In this document: positions 23,340 through 35,554 of the stretch, piece after piece
How positions within the stretch are numbered: the stretch's first letter is position 1
Layout of the letters: each line of letters starts with the position of its first letter
DNA from: Eustoma russellianum
Lineage: Eukaryota; Streptophyta; Magnoliopsida; Gentianales; Gentianaceae
DNA: 64,000 bases
Assembly (NCBI GenBank): GCA_036186865.1
Contig: AP025048.1
Span: 23,952,273-24,016,272 of the forward strand
Reading direction: 5' to 3'
Notes under the pieces: generated by a model
Seen by the model: the letters and a program-made list of their open reading frames with translations, nothing else
Told to the model about the DNA's origin: nothing
The model's database searches: none
Program-made: the position numbers and the translations under genes

Positions 23340-24060
23340 TACAAGCATCAAGGTTTAAAGGTCATTGAAAAATATGACAATGAAAATCTCCACTTATAAT
23401 AGCTCAATTCAAAAATCATCCACTATAGTTACGAAACCAAGTACCAAGGTTCTCATGTTTGGTACTCAAAAATACTCCTAGTGGAAGTTTAGAAAGATAA
23501 ATCATTTGAAAGGCTAGGTTTTGACATATAGAGAGTGGTTGTCAAATGAATTGAAGTTCATATGATTGCAAACTTAAAGGGTGAAAAGATATCCAAAGAT
23601 GAAAATGATTACACTGGTGAAGAAAATGTCAAGTTTGCTATCAATGGGAAGAGATTTGATATTCTTTTAAGTTCTCTAATGACTACCAATCTTGTTAGAC
23701 TTCAAGGTCTTTAGACGGCTCATGAAGAAGGAAAAAGGTGAGAGATTATAAATGAAGGAATCAAACAAGTAAGAACGGCTAAGAAGCTACTGGCCATGAA
23801 AGACTATGAAATTTTCGGTATGAAGAGCGGCGAAAGGATAGAAGAGACAATAGATCGATTCACTCAAATCGTAAATCAACCTACCATACTTGACATGAAG
23901 ATACCAAATCAAGATCTAGTCTCAGAATTACTTATGACTTTGCTAAGACATTACACACCCAAAGTGACGGTCATCACGGAGTCCAAAAATCTCAAGACTC
24001 TTTCTCTTGATGAATTATCCAGAAATTTATTAACACATGAAATCTTGTTTGATAAGTAAA
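23340..24060 (+). pseudogene. SIRE-like gag remnant
   Basis: Translated pieces near 23440-23530 give a KYSWKFRK-like segment (usual form W..R/K). The clear part is 23796-24060: KDYEIFGMKSGERIEETIDRF and LSLDELSRNLLTHE, typical of copia gag. Stops separate the pieces. A degenerate Cys/His motif follows near 24240-24290. Confidence 0.7.
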
Positions 24061-24732
24061 ATAGGCTGGACCATATAAATCCTACGCAAGTGTCATACAA
24101 AGGATTGGTTGTAGAATCCCAGTATTCAGATGAAGAAGTTACACTTCTAGTCGGCGAGTTTAGAAGGGTTGCAACAAGAAATATATCTTAAGCAAGAAAG
24201 TCCTTCAAGAGTTCATCCAAAGACAAAGAAAAGAGTGAAAATGTTATATATGTGGCCGAACAGATCACTTCATTGTGGATTTTCATATCTATGAGGCAAG
24301 ATAAGAACGTATTCCTCAAAAGAAGAAGGCTTTCAATGCAAAAGTGACACTTGATATGATTTTCTTTCCGAGTCGGAAGGTGAATATGATGAAGACAAAG
24401 ATGATGGGCTTGTTGTCTTAGTAGATGATCAAGAGAAACAACACAATTTCCTTATAGCAACAGAAAATGATCTTAAAGCACATTCTACATCTTCGAATTC
24501 TGATTTGCAAGATGAATTAGGGGACTTACAAGATAATTTTGAAAAACTTAATTTGAAATATAAAAATATTAAGAAAGAGTTTAGAAAAGCTTATTAAGTC
24601 AAGTTTGAAGTGCAAAAGTGAAATTTCTACTATTAAACTTCTATAATAGCTTCATATGGATTTGTATGGAGATATTGGTACATCAAGTTTAAGTGAAAAA
24701 TATTACACCTTTGTGGTGGGAGACGAATTTCC

Positions 24733-25310
24733 TTGATTTACTTAGGTATGTTCTTGGCTAGAAATAATGATGCAGACCATGAGTTTATTGGGCTTTGCAA
24801 GAGGTTAGAGATTTTGAAAGAATATACTATCAAGAAAATTAGAAGTGGCGGAGGTGGAGAATTTGATAGTGAATTCAAAGAATTTTGTGTATCCAAAGGG
24901 TATGAACGCAACTTCTCTGCTCCTAGAACTTCTCAACAAAACGGTGTAGACGAAAGAAAAAATAAAACACTTGGGCTAAAGCGGTCAATACTTCTTGCCA
25001 TGTGATAAATAGAGTTTATTTAAGGTTATTTCTCAAAAATACTCCTTATGAACTTTGGAAATGAAGAGTGTCTGATATTGGGTATTTTATTATTCTTGGT
25101 TATAAGTGTTTTATTCTTAACACCGAAGATAAATTGGATAAACTCGACTTTAGAGAAGATGAAAGAATCTTTGTGGGATATGCAAACAATAGCAAGACAT
25201 CTAGGGTTTATAATAAAAGTAACAATAAAGTTGAAGAGTTCGTTCTTGGTAAATTGAGTGAATTACATGTCGATGAACCACAACTTAGTGCTGATGAAAA
25301 AGCAAGATAG
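24733..25310 (+). pseudogene. SIRE-like integrase remnant
   Basis: The integrase core is visible as GGGGEFDSEFKEF, then QQNGVDERKN; the catalytic Asp expected before GGEF is Gly, while the Glu is kept. From about 25100 the C-terminal part reads LDFREDERIFVGYANNSKT. A stop and frame changes near 25003 and 25060 separate the parts. Confidence 0.75.
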
Positions 25311-25559
25311 TTGAAGTCTTATAGACAATCTTGGTGATATACCTAAGGGTTTTTTTATATTGGTCTTAGAATTGAGCCAGTATAGAGCACATCACCCTCT
25401 AAAATAAATAAAGAAGTGGATATTAGAGGTGATACATGAAATTTACTTGAGTCATTAAAATATACAAAAAAATCATCCTAAAGAATTGATATTAGGTGAA
25501 CCAACTGAAGGCAAAAATTTCATTAAAACTCATTCATTTTATAAGTAGAGCATAAAAAA

Positions 25560-26450
25560 CATAAAAGAAGTTATAATCAGTCAAGATTGGATAATGGTTA
25601 TGCAAGAGGGATTAAATCAATTTAAAAGAGTGATGTTTGGGAATTAGTTCTTAAACCCCAACGATCATACAACTATTGGAACTAAATGGGTGTTTAAAAA
25701 TAAAATAGATGACCAAGAAAATGTAACGATAAATAAAGATAAATTGGTAATACAAAGATATAGATAAGAAGAAAGAATTAATTATGGTGAGAAATTTGTC
25801 CATGTAGCGAGATTAGGGGCTATTAGGATTCTTTTAGCTTACACATGCTTTAGATACTTTATGTTATATCAAGTTGATGTAAATTGACCTTTTTAAATGA
25901 CATTATATAAGAGAAGGTATATGTAGCATAACCGCGGGCTTTGGAGATAATGATTATCCAAATCATGTCTTCAAACTTAAAAAGGCTTGTTATAGGCTTA
26001 AACAAGCTGCTAGATCTTGGTATGAGAGATTAAACGTTTACTTGAAAATAGTTTTCAAGAGGAAAAGTTGACACTACTTTATTCATTAAAAAAATAAAGT
26101 GATCATTCAGTTGTACATATTTATGTTGATGATAATATCTTTTGTGCTACTAATGATTCTTTGGGTAAGCATTTTGCTACGCTTACAGAAGGTGAGTTTG
26201 GAATGAGCATGACGGATGAGCTCAATTACATCCTTGGATTTCAAATCAGTCAAACTAAGAAGGAAGTGTATATCTCTCGAAATAAATACACCAATGATAT
26301 TTTAAAGAAATCCAAGTTTGAGGATGGTAGAGCTGTGACTACTTCAATGAGCATAAACGCAAAGATCGATAAGGACGAAAAAAGAAACCCGGTTGTGGTA
26401 AAAAAAAATATAGAGGAACGATTGCTAGCTTATTCTATTTGATGGCTAGT
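25560..26450 (+). pseudogene. SIRE-like RT remnant
   Basis: Weak RT wording starts near 25590. YVDD is preserved near 26120 (IYVDDNIF). The frame 26161-26442 carries KHFATLTEGEFGMSMTDEL, which is standard copia RT. RNase H is hardly visible beyond 26450. Confidence 0.75.
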
Positions 26451-27339
26451 ACACCGGATGTTTTGCATACCGCGTGCTTTTACGTGTTAGAATTTCAAAG
26501 TATGTACAAGGATCGTATCTAGTTGTTATTAAACGTATCTTTAGATATGGGGCATGCAACTTTGGATGCAATCTAACGCCTGAGTACCAACTGAGCTATC
26601 TGCGGGTGGCGAATGCATCTTATCATGTAATAACTATAAACATTGACTGTCCTTTTCAGATGCTGTTATGATCGTAATTTGGATTTGTATTTGAGTTACT
26701 GTGATTTAGGTTAACATATTAAAGTTAAAATATATATTTTACATTTTGATGCAATATTTTATCAATACAGACTGAAAATTAAGTTGTGTACTACTTTTAA
26801 GCCTTCAATGGAACTTTTATAATACACTGATCTAGTTTTGCAAAATTGACGTTATTTTACGATTTTTTTTATGTGGTAGGAAATTATGACAGATGAGAAA
26901 CATGTGTAGAATTTTTGGTTAAAAGTATGTTTTGTTTTAAATTATTAATTAAAATTTAATAAGTTAATTCACTTTTATTTAACTCAGTTTTGAAGTTTTC
27001 TTTCTAACACAACTTTAAAATACTTTATGATAAATCTTGGTTCATGTCCAAGTCTACATAGCACCCTAGCCCGCAAGTCTTCGTAATTGGGTAGTGAGTG
27101 GAAGCTAGTACTGAAGAGATTTTATGCGTTGCACATAAACCTAACTTGCCTAAGTTTTCATTTCGATGAGGGGATCAAGATTTTTCTTTCATTCTCATTT
27201 GTTCTATATTCGATTTTGAACTTAATTCTTTATTTTGAATAACGTTTCTAGATATGAGGAAATCAATGTACCTTTATTTAGAAGTATAGAATATGGATTG
27301 ATAAGAAAACAAGATGGATAATATTTATATAGTGGCAAC
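26451..27339. other. AT-rich DNA without genes
   Basis: Nothing coding is seen. On the minus strand, 26578-26606 reads like the first part of a tRNA with TAGCTCAGTTGGTA, a perfect D-arm/A-box. No T-arm follows at the right distance, so it is a fragment or chance. Confidence 0.55.
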
Positions 27340-27560
27340 TATTATAAACTAAAGTAATGTTATGAAATATATAAGAGAAAGAGACAAGAGAATAAGAATT
27401 TTCTATTGTTTTTCAATGTTGTGTTTCAAACAAGGGGGTGTCCTATATATAGGACTTAGGGATAAGAAACATTGAATAGGGTAATTCCCTTTGTGGTTCT
27501 CAATGTATAAGGCATTACAAAGGTTACATTTGACATCCATCTTCATATTTTTCCATAAAA
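27340..27560 (-). repeat. Copia-3 3' LTR
   Basis: The LTR is 221 bp, partner of 33377-33599. Its minus-strand start is TTTTATGG where the other has TGTTATGG. CAAGGGGGAG, the polypurine tract, abuts it at 27561-27570. Confidence 0.93.
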
Positions 27561-27589
27561 CTCCCCCTTGGATGTCCAATCTTTATAAA

Positions 27590-27757
27590 ATATGTCTCGT
27601 TAAAACCTTGTCAAGAAAAACTCAGTGAATAGAAATTTGGACGAAGGAAAAAGAGTACACATTCATAAAAATTGGTTTGTGTGATACATTGCCCGTTAAA
27701 ATCTTGCTAAGAAAAACCCAGTGGGATAAAACTTGGACGAAAGAAAAAGAGTACAGT
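27590..27757 (-). repeat. Duplicated 3' untranslated motif of Copia-3
   Basis: Two related segments of about 70 bp occur on the minus strand, at about 27690-27757 and 27592-27658. Each starts GTACTCTTTTTC and ends in the AAGGTTTTAACGAG type (the second less well preserved). The same pair occurs in Copia-4 at 41618-41781. Confidence 0.8.
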
Positions 27758-28212
27758 GTAAATGTAGCAATCACGCTTCCCCTGATTCTGGCATGGGGTC
27801 TTTAAGTTGACGCATTCCAATGTTGTAGACCATTTTTTTAAACGTAGTCATTGGTAGTGCTTTGGTGAACAAATCAGCAAAATTCTTGCTTGATTATGAC
27901 TGTTGGGTATCAAAGTAACAATTTTTCTCAAGATCATGAGTGTAGAAAAATATTGGTAATATATGATTTGTTCTATCTCCTTTGATGTAGTCATTCTTAA
28001 TTTAAGCAATACATGCACAATATTGCCGGAGTCTGCCTTAGTGAAGATAATCCACATGACTCTTGGATATGTTGAATCATTGACCTCAACCATATAGATT
28101 CATGACTTGCTTCATGTAATGCCAAAATCTCGGAATGGTTGGAAGAGGTGGCTGTTAATGTCTGCTTCACTGATCTCCATGAAATGGCTGCACCTCCACA
28201 CGTAAATGCATA

Positions 28213-31200
28213 TCAACTCTGTGATCTTCTCTTATGAGGATCAGATAGATAACCAGCATCAGCATAACCCACTAATTGTGGCTCGGAATTCTTTGAGTAG
28301 AATAAACTCATATCTAGTGTTCCTCGAAGATAGTGAAAAATAAGTTTGACACCATTCCAATGTCTTCGTGTTGGTGTAGAGCTATACCTTGCCAATAAAT
28401 TTACTGAAAATGTTATAGCTGGTCTTGAACAATTAGCAAGATACATAAGAGCACCAATAGCACTAAGATACGGTACTTCTGAATCTAATAATTTTTCATT
28501 TTCCTCTGGTGGCCGAGATGGATCTTTCTTTACATCTAATGATCGTACCACCATAGGACTACTTAATGGCTGAGCTTTATCCATATAAAATCGTTTCAAT
28601 GTCTTTTCTGCATATGAAGATTGATGGAGAAATATTCCATTAGGAAAATGTTCGATCTGTAGGCCGAGACAAAATTTGGTCTTTCCAAGATTGTTCGTCT
28701 CAAATTCTTCCATAATATAATTAGCAGTTTTAGTGAGCTCTTCAGGAGTCCCAACAAGATTTAAATCATCAACATATACTGTAATTATAGAGAATCCATT
28801 AACATATCTCTTGATGAATACACAAGGACAAATTGGATTATTTATATAACCTTCTTTGACAAGATACTCACTAAGACGATTATACCACATCCTGCTAGAT
28901 GGTTTTAATCCATACAAGGATCTTTGTAATTTGATTGAGTATAATCCTTGTGTCCTTTGATTACATGCTGCAGTCAACTTTAATTTTTCAGAAATCTTCA
29001 TATAAATATCATTATATAATTATCTATATAAATATGCAGTAACAACATCCATTAACTGCATATACAGGTGTTTAGTGACAGCTAGGCTGATTAGATTTTG
29101 TAATGTTATGGCATCAATTACTGGGGAATATGTTTCATCGTAATCAAGTCCAGGTCTTTGAAAAACCTTACGCAACAAGACGTGCCTTATGTTGCATAAC
29201 CTCATTTTCTCGTTGCTTTTTCGTACAAAAACTCATTTATTTTAATAGGTTTTATCTCTTTAGGGGTTTGGACTACAGATCCAAATACTTTGCGACTTTC
29301 CAACGGTTTTAGTTATGCTTGGATTGCATCTTTTCATTTTGGCTAATCAATTCTGTGTCGACATTCTTCAATGGATCTCAGTTCAGGATCCTCATTCAGA
29401 ATTTCACATGCAATCGCATAAGCAAAAAAATGATCAATGGTAACCTTTTGTCTATCCTAATTTTCTCCTGTACTTACATAATTCATAGAGATCTCTTCAA
29501 AAAAAATTCACTTGCTTCTTCAGGGGAAACTTGTTCATCAATTTTAGACTGATCAGTTTCGATTTCTATAGCGTTTTCACGTGGTGAACTTCTTTTCTCT
29601 TCTGGAGTATGCTCTTCTTGAGCATTTACTTGTATCCTTCTTTTCTGAGGGTTTTTATCTTTTGCACCAACTGGGTGCCCACATTTTAGACTTTCTTTTG
29701 GTATACTATCTTTATGCCTTTCAGAGACATCAAGTCAACAGGCGTATTCATTGCTGGAACGTGGGATTTTGTTATCTTTTACTATCATTAAATGCATCAG
29801 GAAACTGATATGCAATATTCTATAAATGGATTATCATTCTTACTTCTTGCTCGCATTGGTTTGTTTGTGGGTCGAGATAAGAAAGTGAAGCAACGTTCCA
29901 TGTAATTTCAGAAAACGGTGCTTTCTCTCCCCCTAACAGCTGGAAAACATTCTCATCAACATGACAATTGGCATATCTTGCCTTAAAAAATCACCCGTTA
30001 GAGGCTAAATATATCTCATAATAGAAGGAGAATCAAAACCCACATATGTTCCTAAACTTCGTTGAGGACACAGTTTTGTCCGTTGATGTGGGACAATCGG
30101 AACATAAATTGCACAACCAAAAATCTTTAATTGGGAAGTATCAGGCTGCTGGCCAATACCATTTGTAATTGTGAATATGGTTGAAACAAACTGGGTATAA
30201 GCCGGACTAATGCGGAAGCATGTAAAATCGAATGTCCCCAAGCTGTCGTGGATAAATTAGATCTTAAAAGCATAGATCAGGCAATCAGTTGCAATTGTTT
30301 GATAAATGACTCTGCCAGGCCATTTTGAGTGCGCACATGTGTCACTGAATGCTCAACTTCAATCCTAATCGACATACAACAATCATTAAAAGCTTGAGAA
30401 GTAAATTCACCGGCATTCTCAAGGCGAATAGATTTAATCGGATAATCTGGAAATTGTGCTCTTAAACGTATAATTTGAGCAAAAAAGCTTGGCAAAAGCT
30501 ACGGTTCTTGTTGAGAGAAAACTCACATGAGACCATCTTGATAAAGCATCCAATAAGACAATAAAATAACGAAATGGTCCACAAGGGAGATCAATAGGTC
30601 CACAAATATCCCTTTGTATTCTTTGTAAAAATATAGATGATTCAACATGAACCTTCATCGGGGATGGCCTCTTAATTAGTTTCCCTCGTGAACAAGCGAC
30701 ACAGACACAATCACGAGGTAAAAAATCTTCAGGTTCTTTAAAAGGGTGTCCATGTGCGTTTTGGACAATTCTACACATAATTACCGAACACGGATGACCA
30801 AGTTGATCATGCTATAACATAAATAGCTTGGGATTATTGAACTTATGGTTCATCACAATATTAGATTCTACTAGATGTATAGTCGCATAATACAGTCCAA
30901 ATGAGAAATTTGAGAATTTTCTTTAACGAGCTTCTGGCATGAATCACTGTAAGTAATACATAAAAATTCCATATTCCCCTCATTCATTTTTTTCAAGATG
31001 AAAACCATTAAGACGTTTATCCTTGAAACTCAATAAGTTTTTTTTCGACTTGTTAGAAAATAATATAGTAGTAATCGAGATATATGTACCATTTGGCAAT
31101 ATAATTGTTGCTCTTCCTGAGCCTTCAATCAATGTTGTAGTACCAGAAATTGTACTAACATTTGCTTTTGCCAATTGTAACGTTGAAAAATATTTTCGAT

Positions 31201-31258
31201 CACGAAGAATTGTGTGTGTCATACCATTGTCAACCAGACAGATGTCCCCACCATTCAT
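28213..31258 (-). pseudogene. Copia-3 pol (protease, integrase, RT, RNase H), broken
   Basis: The protease-like part is 31258-30980 (LVDNGMTHTIL, with Asn where D-S/T-G has Ser or Thr). Integrase runs from 30778 to about 30005 (CVCVACSRGK, RDICGP, then ENAGEFTS with Glu replacing the catalytic Asp, and QNGLAES). RT pieces are 29205-29020 (GLDYDETYSPV) and 29001-28213, the latter long and clean with YVDD at 28765-28776 and RNase H start VGYADAGYLSDP. The remainder of RNase H lies frame-shifted below 28213. Confidence 0.9.
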
Positions 31259-31639
31259 CTTGAATATATGTCTATCACAACATATATAATTTTATTATTA
31301 AATTTAAGTCTAAAAGGTAAAGTCAAAACACGAGATGTAAACAAGTTTGATTCATTTAAATATATAAGAGCAATTTTCAAAAAAGTTTTATGAAAATATG
31401 TAATAAAAAAACTTCATCAACATGAGATTTTTCTAATCATCTCACATAATTATGTTGTATCATGTGCAACATCATTCACAAACTGGTTCTCATTGCCATC
31501 TGGCGCCATAAGATAATCCTAAAGATCCAAATTAATAAAATTATTAGGAAAAATGTCATCATTATCTGCTATGTTATCATAGCCCGCGAAATTAATTTTC
31601 TTTCCCTTGCAAGTATCATTCTGGGATGCCTGATAAAGA

Positions 31640-32464
31640 TCGACCAAATGTTTTGGTGTACGACAAGTACGGGACCAATGCCTTTGGGCTATACAGCAGT
31701 AACAAATTTCGTCATGGTTCTTAGCACGTGCACCTGTTTTCCAGCCTTTATATTTTCATGTGGTTTGTCTTTATTTTCCCACTTCTGGTGATACAGTGCA
31801 AAATTTTTACCACTTACACGACCCCATCCATGACCACGACTACGTGTATTATTATAATGACTTGCATTTGCTTCAGGGAATGGCTGTGATCCTATCGGAC
31901 GAGATTGGTGGTTTTTCATCAAGAGTTCATTATTTTGTTCAACAACAAGCAGACATGAAATTAGTTGAGAATATTTTTTAAACTTTCTTTCTCGATATTG
32001 CTGCTGCAGGAGCATATTTGACGCATGGAAAGTAGTAAATGTTTTCTCTAACTTATCAGCATCAGTCACTTTGTCTCCACACATTCGTAATTGGGAGACA
32101 ATAGAGAACATAGCAGAGTTGTATTCATTGACTGTTTTATAATCTTGTAACCTCAGGTGTAACCAGCCATATCGAGCTTTTGGAAGGAAAACACTTTATA
32201 ATGATCATATCTCTCCTCCAAATTATTTCATAACTCATGTGGATCTTTTACCCCAAGGTATTCAGATTACAGCCCGTCATGGAGGTGATGGCGAATGTAT
32301 ATCACAGCCTTTGCCTTATCTTGTTCACTTGCCTTATTTCCTCCTTTGATACTATGCCCAAGATTCATAGATGTCAAATGGATCTTGGCATCAAGGACAA
32401 TAGCCATATAATTTGTTTCAGAAATATCAAGGGCAACAAACTCTAGTTTTGTGATATTTGCCAT
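31640..32464 (-). pseudogene. Copia-3 gag, broken
   Basis: The likely start is ATG at 32464 (MANITKLEFVALDIS). The frame also stays open upstream to 32515. A frame change near 32270 and another near 32110 lead to MFSIVSQLRMCGDKVT (32111-31689), ending in a basic GRGHGWGR stretch and a decayed zinc knuckle near 31650-31700. Almost every piece has a close counterpart in Copia-4 gag. Confidence 0.85.
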
Positions 32465-32554
32465 GGATCTGCGAATGCAAAAATAATTCATCTCAGAAAA
32501 GATAGATTTACTCAAAACTACAGTTTGAGCTAATGTTATATACTTCTGGCATAA

Positions 32555-32966
32555 TATGCTTCAGGCATAAGTACGATGCAGATTACTATATATGCAATGA
32601 TAAGAATACAATCAATACGTAATTAAAAATTAAAATATGAGTACAATAATAAAATAATACAACAAGCGTATGTCAAAATATTCATGCTTTTAGACATGTC
32701 AACCATGCATGCTTCGGGCATGACAATTATTCATTCTTTAGGTACATCTACTAGTCATGCTTTGGGCATGTTAATTATATCAATTATTCATGCTTTGAGC
32801 GTGTCAACAATTCATGCTTCGGGTATGTCAAACGATTCATGCTTTGGACATGAAAATGATTCATGCTCCAGGCATGTCAATGATTCATGCATCTGGCATA
32901 TCATGCTTCAAGCATTTCGACTATCCATGCTTCATGCATGTCAACTATTCATGCTTCGGGCTTCAA
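32555..32966 (-). repeat. Leader hairpin-repeat array of Copia-3
   Basis: About twelve short inverted repeats, consensus on the plus strand CATGC-TTCGG-GCATG (5-bp stem, 5-base loop), lie 24-35 bp apart. The first gag-proximal copy (32555-32569) has a TATGC/GCATA stem. Several copies carry compensating or single changes (for example CATGCTTTGGGCATG and CATGCTCCAGGCATG). The array lies between the primer binding site and the gag ATG. Confidence 0.88.
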
Positions 32967-33360
32967 GCCACATATTACTCTTTTTTAGTTTCAAACTAAA
33001 TCTAGACTTCATGCTAGATTATTTCTTTCATGAGTATTTATAATATAGAAGTATGCAACGCAAATGATGAACAAAACATAAACCTTAAAAAATTTTAGCA
33101 GAAAAACAGCCTCGAAAATGACCCTTTTGGACTAACCTAGAGGTCACCAAACACATCTTCACTGTCCAAAATGTACCTGTATGTGTTAGGAGTAATTTGA
33201 CAAAATTTGGTGATGATCCAACGGTGGATGACTCAAAAAATTCAGTTTTTCTGGACCTGCGCATAGCTGCCTGCACCTGCGAAATTTTAAGGGTGTTCTC
33301 TCTCTTTCTCTTCTTTCTCAAATACTTTTCTTGATTACTTGTTTTTGTTTTTTTAGAGCA

Positions 33361-33376
33361 ATTCGTGCTGATAACA
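33361..33376 (-). other. Copia-3 primer binding site
   Basis: The minus strand reads TGTTATCAGCACGAAT right after the 5' LTR. TTATCAGCACGAAT also follows the Copia-4 5' LTR, so the two elements share a primer site. It is a form common in plant copia elements. Confidence 0.8.
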
Positions 33377-33599
33377 TATTATAAACTAAAGTGATATTAT
33401 GAAAAGATATAAGAGAAGGAGACAAGAGAATAGGAATTTTCTATTACTTTTCAATGTTGTGTTTCATACAAGGGGGTGTCCTATATATAGGAATTAGGAG
33501 ATAAAAAACATTGAATATGGTAATGACCTTTGTGGTCCTCAATGTATAGAGCATTACATAGGTTACATTGGACATCCATCCTCACCTCTTTCCATAACA
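33377..33599 (-). repeat. Copia-3 5' LTR
   Basis: The LTR is 223 bp, minus-strand start TGTTATGGAAAG, and is flanked on the outside by GCAAC. A TATA-like stretch (CCTATATATAGG) lies in the middle at about 33480-33491. Confidence 0.94.
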
Positions 33600-34317
33600 G
33601 CAACGACTGCTTATTCATCATTTATATACAAATATGAGAGAACCGTAAGAAACTTAGAGAGGTATACACGTTTAAATTAGTGAGGCCCGATTGTGTTAAT
33701 ATCTCTACACATATTTACCTTATCAACAAGTTATCAATAATTCACGTAATTTAGGAAACGGAAATATTTTCCTTGTGTTTTTATAAATATTATTATCAAT
33801 GAGTACCAACTGTTACCATGAATAGGAATTGATAAAAAATCCGAGATATAAATTTGGACATGTTAAAATATCAAAGTAATAAGGTGAAGTAATTTGAAAA
33901 ATAAGGAATTCAAATTGTATTGCAATGTTCTATGAATCTATCATGTTTATCCTCAAAAAAATGACTTGTACACACATATACATGAAAAAGGAAACCAAGT
34001 ATTTGGATTATGAATCTGCATGCCAAAAAGTGTGTTCTTTATTGTAGATAAAAAATCCCTATATGTCTTCAACCATGTACCTTTCTTCTTCCATATTTCG
34101 ATTTTGAAAATGGTAGCGTTATATTGACTTCCATAGAAAGATAAACAGATTTCCCTAAAGATGCAACTTAAACCCCAAAAAAAATTAAAAATGAAATTAG
34201 AGAGACAGAAAGGGGTTAGATAAATGCAAACGATTATACTATCTCAAGTGCTTATGGATTATGGAATATGTACTTTCCACTTGGACAATAATTTGAAATT
34301 TGCAAAAATATGGTCAC
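33600..34317. other. Spacer between two head-to-head copia elements
   Basis: These 0.7 kb are AT-rich with no recognisable gene. They end in GTCAC, the target site of Copia-4. Both elements' 5' LTRs face this spacer, so transcription would diverge from it. Confidence 0.7.
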
Positions 34318-34580
34318 TGTTATGGATATATTGGAATATCAAGGATAAACATTATGTTGATGTACATTGTAGAGATAGACATTGTGTTAGATGTGGATAT
34401 CCAAAGTATTATATCTTTTATATTATTCAAATGGTTTGTCCAGGTTTATCCTCACTCCATTGAATCCTATAAATAGGACCACATATCATATATGAAAGAC
34501 ACACCTTTGAGATACAAATTTCTCTTGCTTCTCTTTTCTCTTTTCTCTTTACTGTTATATACTTGCTTGAGTTTATAACA
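34318..34580 (+). repeat. Copia-4 5' LTR
   Basis: The LTR is 263 bp, TGTTATGGATAT to TTTATAACA. It has a clear CTATAAATAG TATA box at about 34468-34477 and a CT-rich stretch near the end. Confidence 0.95.
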
Positions 34581-34596
34581 CATTATCAGCACGAAT
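34581..34596 (+). other. Copia-4 primer binding site
   Basis: CATTATCAGCACGAAT follows the 5' LTR directly. The core TTATCAGCACGAAT is identical to that of Copia-3. Confidence 0.8.
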
Positions 34597-34955
34597 TACC
34601 CCAAAGAAACAAAGATAGATAAATCTATGATCTTTTGGATTTGATCAGGAAATTGAATTCCGTGAATAAGAAATTGCTTGGAATTTGCTTTGGATGTCAG
34701 ACGAGACTTTCACAACAGGATTTCATTTGCATTGCGTATTCCCAGGTACCGATGTGTTAACTCCCTCCTCACATGTTTTATAAGTTATGTTACTGTATTA
34801 GTATGAACAAGCTTGTACCAATATATTATTGACATAATATGTCAAATCATACTATACTATATTATATCCTATTATAAAGAGAAGTACGTTTATTTGGTGT
34901 TTATATATATAGCTGGAGTATATCATTACCGTTATTTACGTACAAATATTTGATA

Positions 34956-35372
34956 TACTTGAAGCATATCAATGTCACTATTTATATTTGACATACCTGA
35001 AGTATGAATAATTATCATGCCTGAAGCATGATATGACTAAAAAAGCGACATGCCCGAAGCATGAATAGTCGTTATGCCCGAAGCGTAAATCGTTGTTATA
35101 AGTAATTATCGTGCCTGAAGCATGACATGACTAAATAATTAACATGCCTGAAGCATTAATTATTATTATGCCCGAAGCATGACATGACTAAATAATGATC
35201 ATGCCTGAAGCATGACATGACTAAATAATTAACGTGCCTGAAGCAATAATTGTTATCACGCTTGAAGCATGAATCGCTTTATCATGCCTGAAGCATGAAT
35301 TGTTAACATGTCTAACCCATTAATTGTTATCATGTTCGAAGCATGAATGATTAACATGCGCGAAACATGAAT
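34956..35372 (+). repeat. Leader hairpin-repeat array of Copia-4
   Basis: About fifteen copies of CATGC-CTGAA-GCATG or CATGC-CCGAA-GCATG and variants are spaced 20-40 bp apart by AT-rich DNA such as ACATGACTAAATAATTA. A further copy with a TATGC/GCATA stem stands alone at 37581-37595, just before gag, beyond the inserted elements. The array is the reverse complement of that in Copia-3, which lies on the other strand, so it has the same sense within the element. Confidence 0.9.
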
Positions 35373-35554
35373 TGAGGGAGCTTTCAGCTTGTCAATACGT
35401 AGATGTATAATTATATATAAGCTTCAGTTGTAGTGTCCATAGGTCAAACGGAAATTTTTGGAGTCAAAAACATTTTTTCCGGAACAAATTTTGGTTAAGA
35501 AAAGCTTCTGTTTTTCCTAGGAATAAAACAACTGGCTCTCTGTTTTTGAGTAAA

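Larger units (their letters stand above)
21300..26450 (+). mobile_element. Decayed SIRE-like Ty1/copia element
   Basis: Gag, integrase and RT remnants lie in copia order on the plus strand between 23300 and 26450. The RT wording (FGMSMTDELNYILGFQI) and gag wording are closest to the SIRE group. An LTR-like block (22036 to about 23300) precedes gag. Upstream, at 21300-22035, a coiled-coil-like reading and a purine-rich stretch ending at the LTR look like the 3' end of another copy. No 3' LTR was found after 26450, so the element is truncated or its end is unrecognisable. The clade call is from memory of the family. Confidence 0.7.
27340..33599 (-). mobile_element. Copia-3, Ty1/copia element with perfect target duplication
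   Basis: The element is 6.26 kb, on the minus strand, with LTRs of 223 and 221 bp. It is flanked on both sides by GCAAC (27335-27339 and 33600-33604), so both boundaries are exact. The order is 5' LTR, primer binding site, long leader with a hairpin-repeat array, gag, protease, integrase, RT, RNase H, 3' untranslated repeats, polypurine tract, 3' LTR. Gag and pol match Copia-4 closely, although the LTRs differ. Stops and frameshifts occur throughout, so it is not autonomous. Confidence 0.95.

Noticed and set aside
34956..35372. CRISPR-like array of short palindromic repeats
   Set aside because: Spacers are short, variable and similar to each other, units are degenerate, there are no cas genes and the DNA is a plant retroelement leader.
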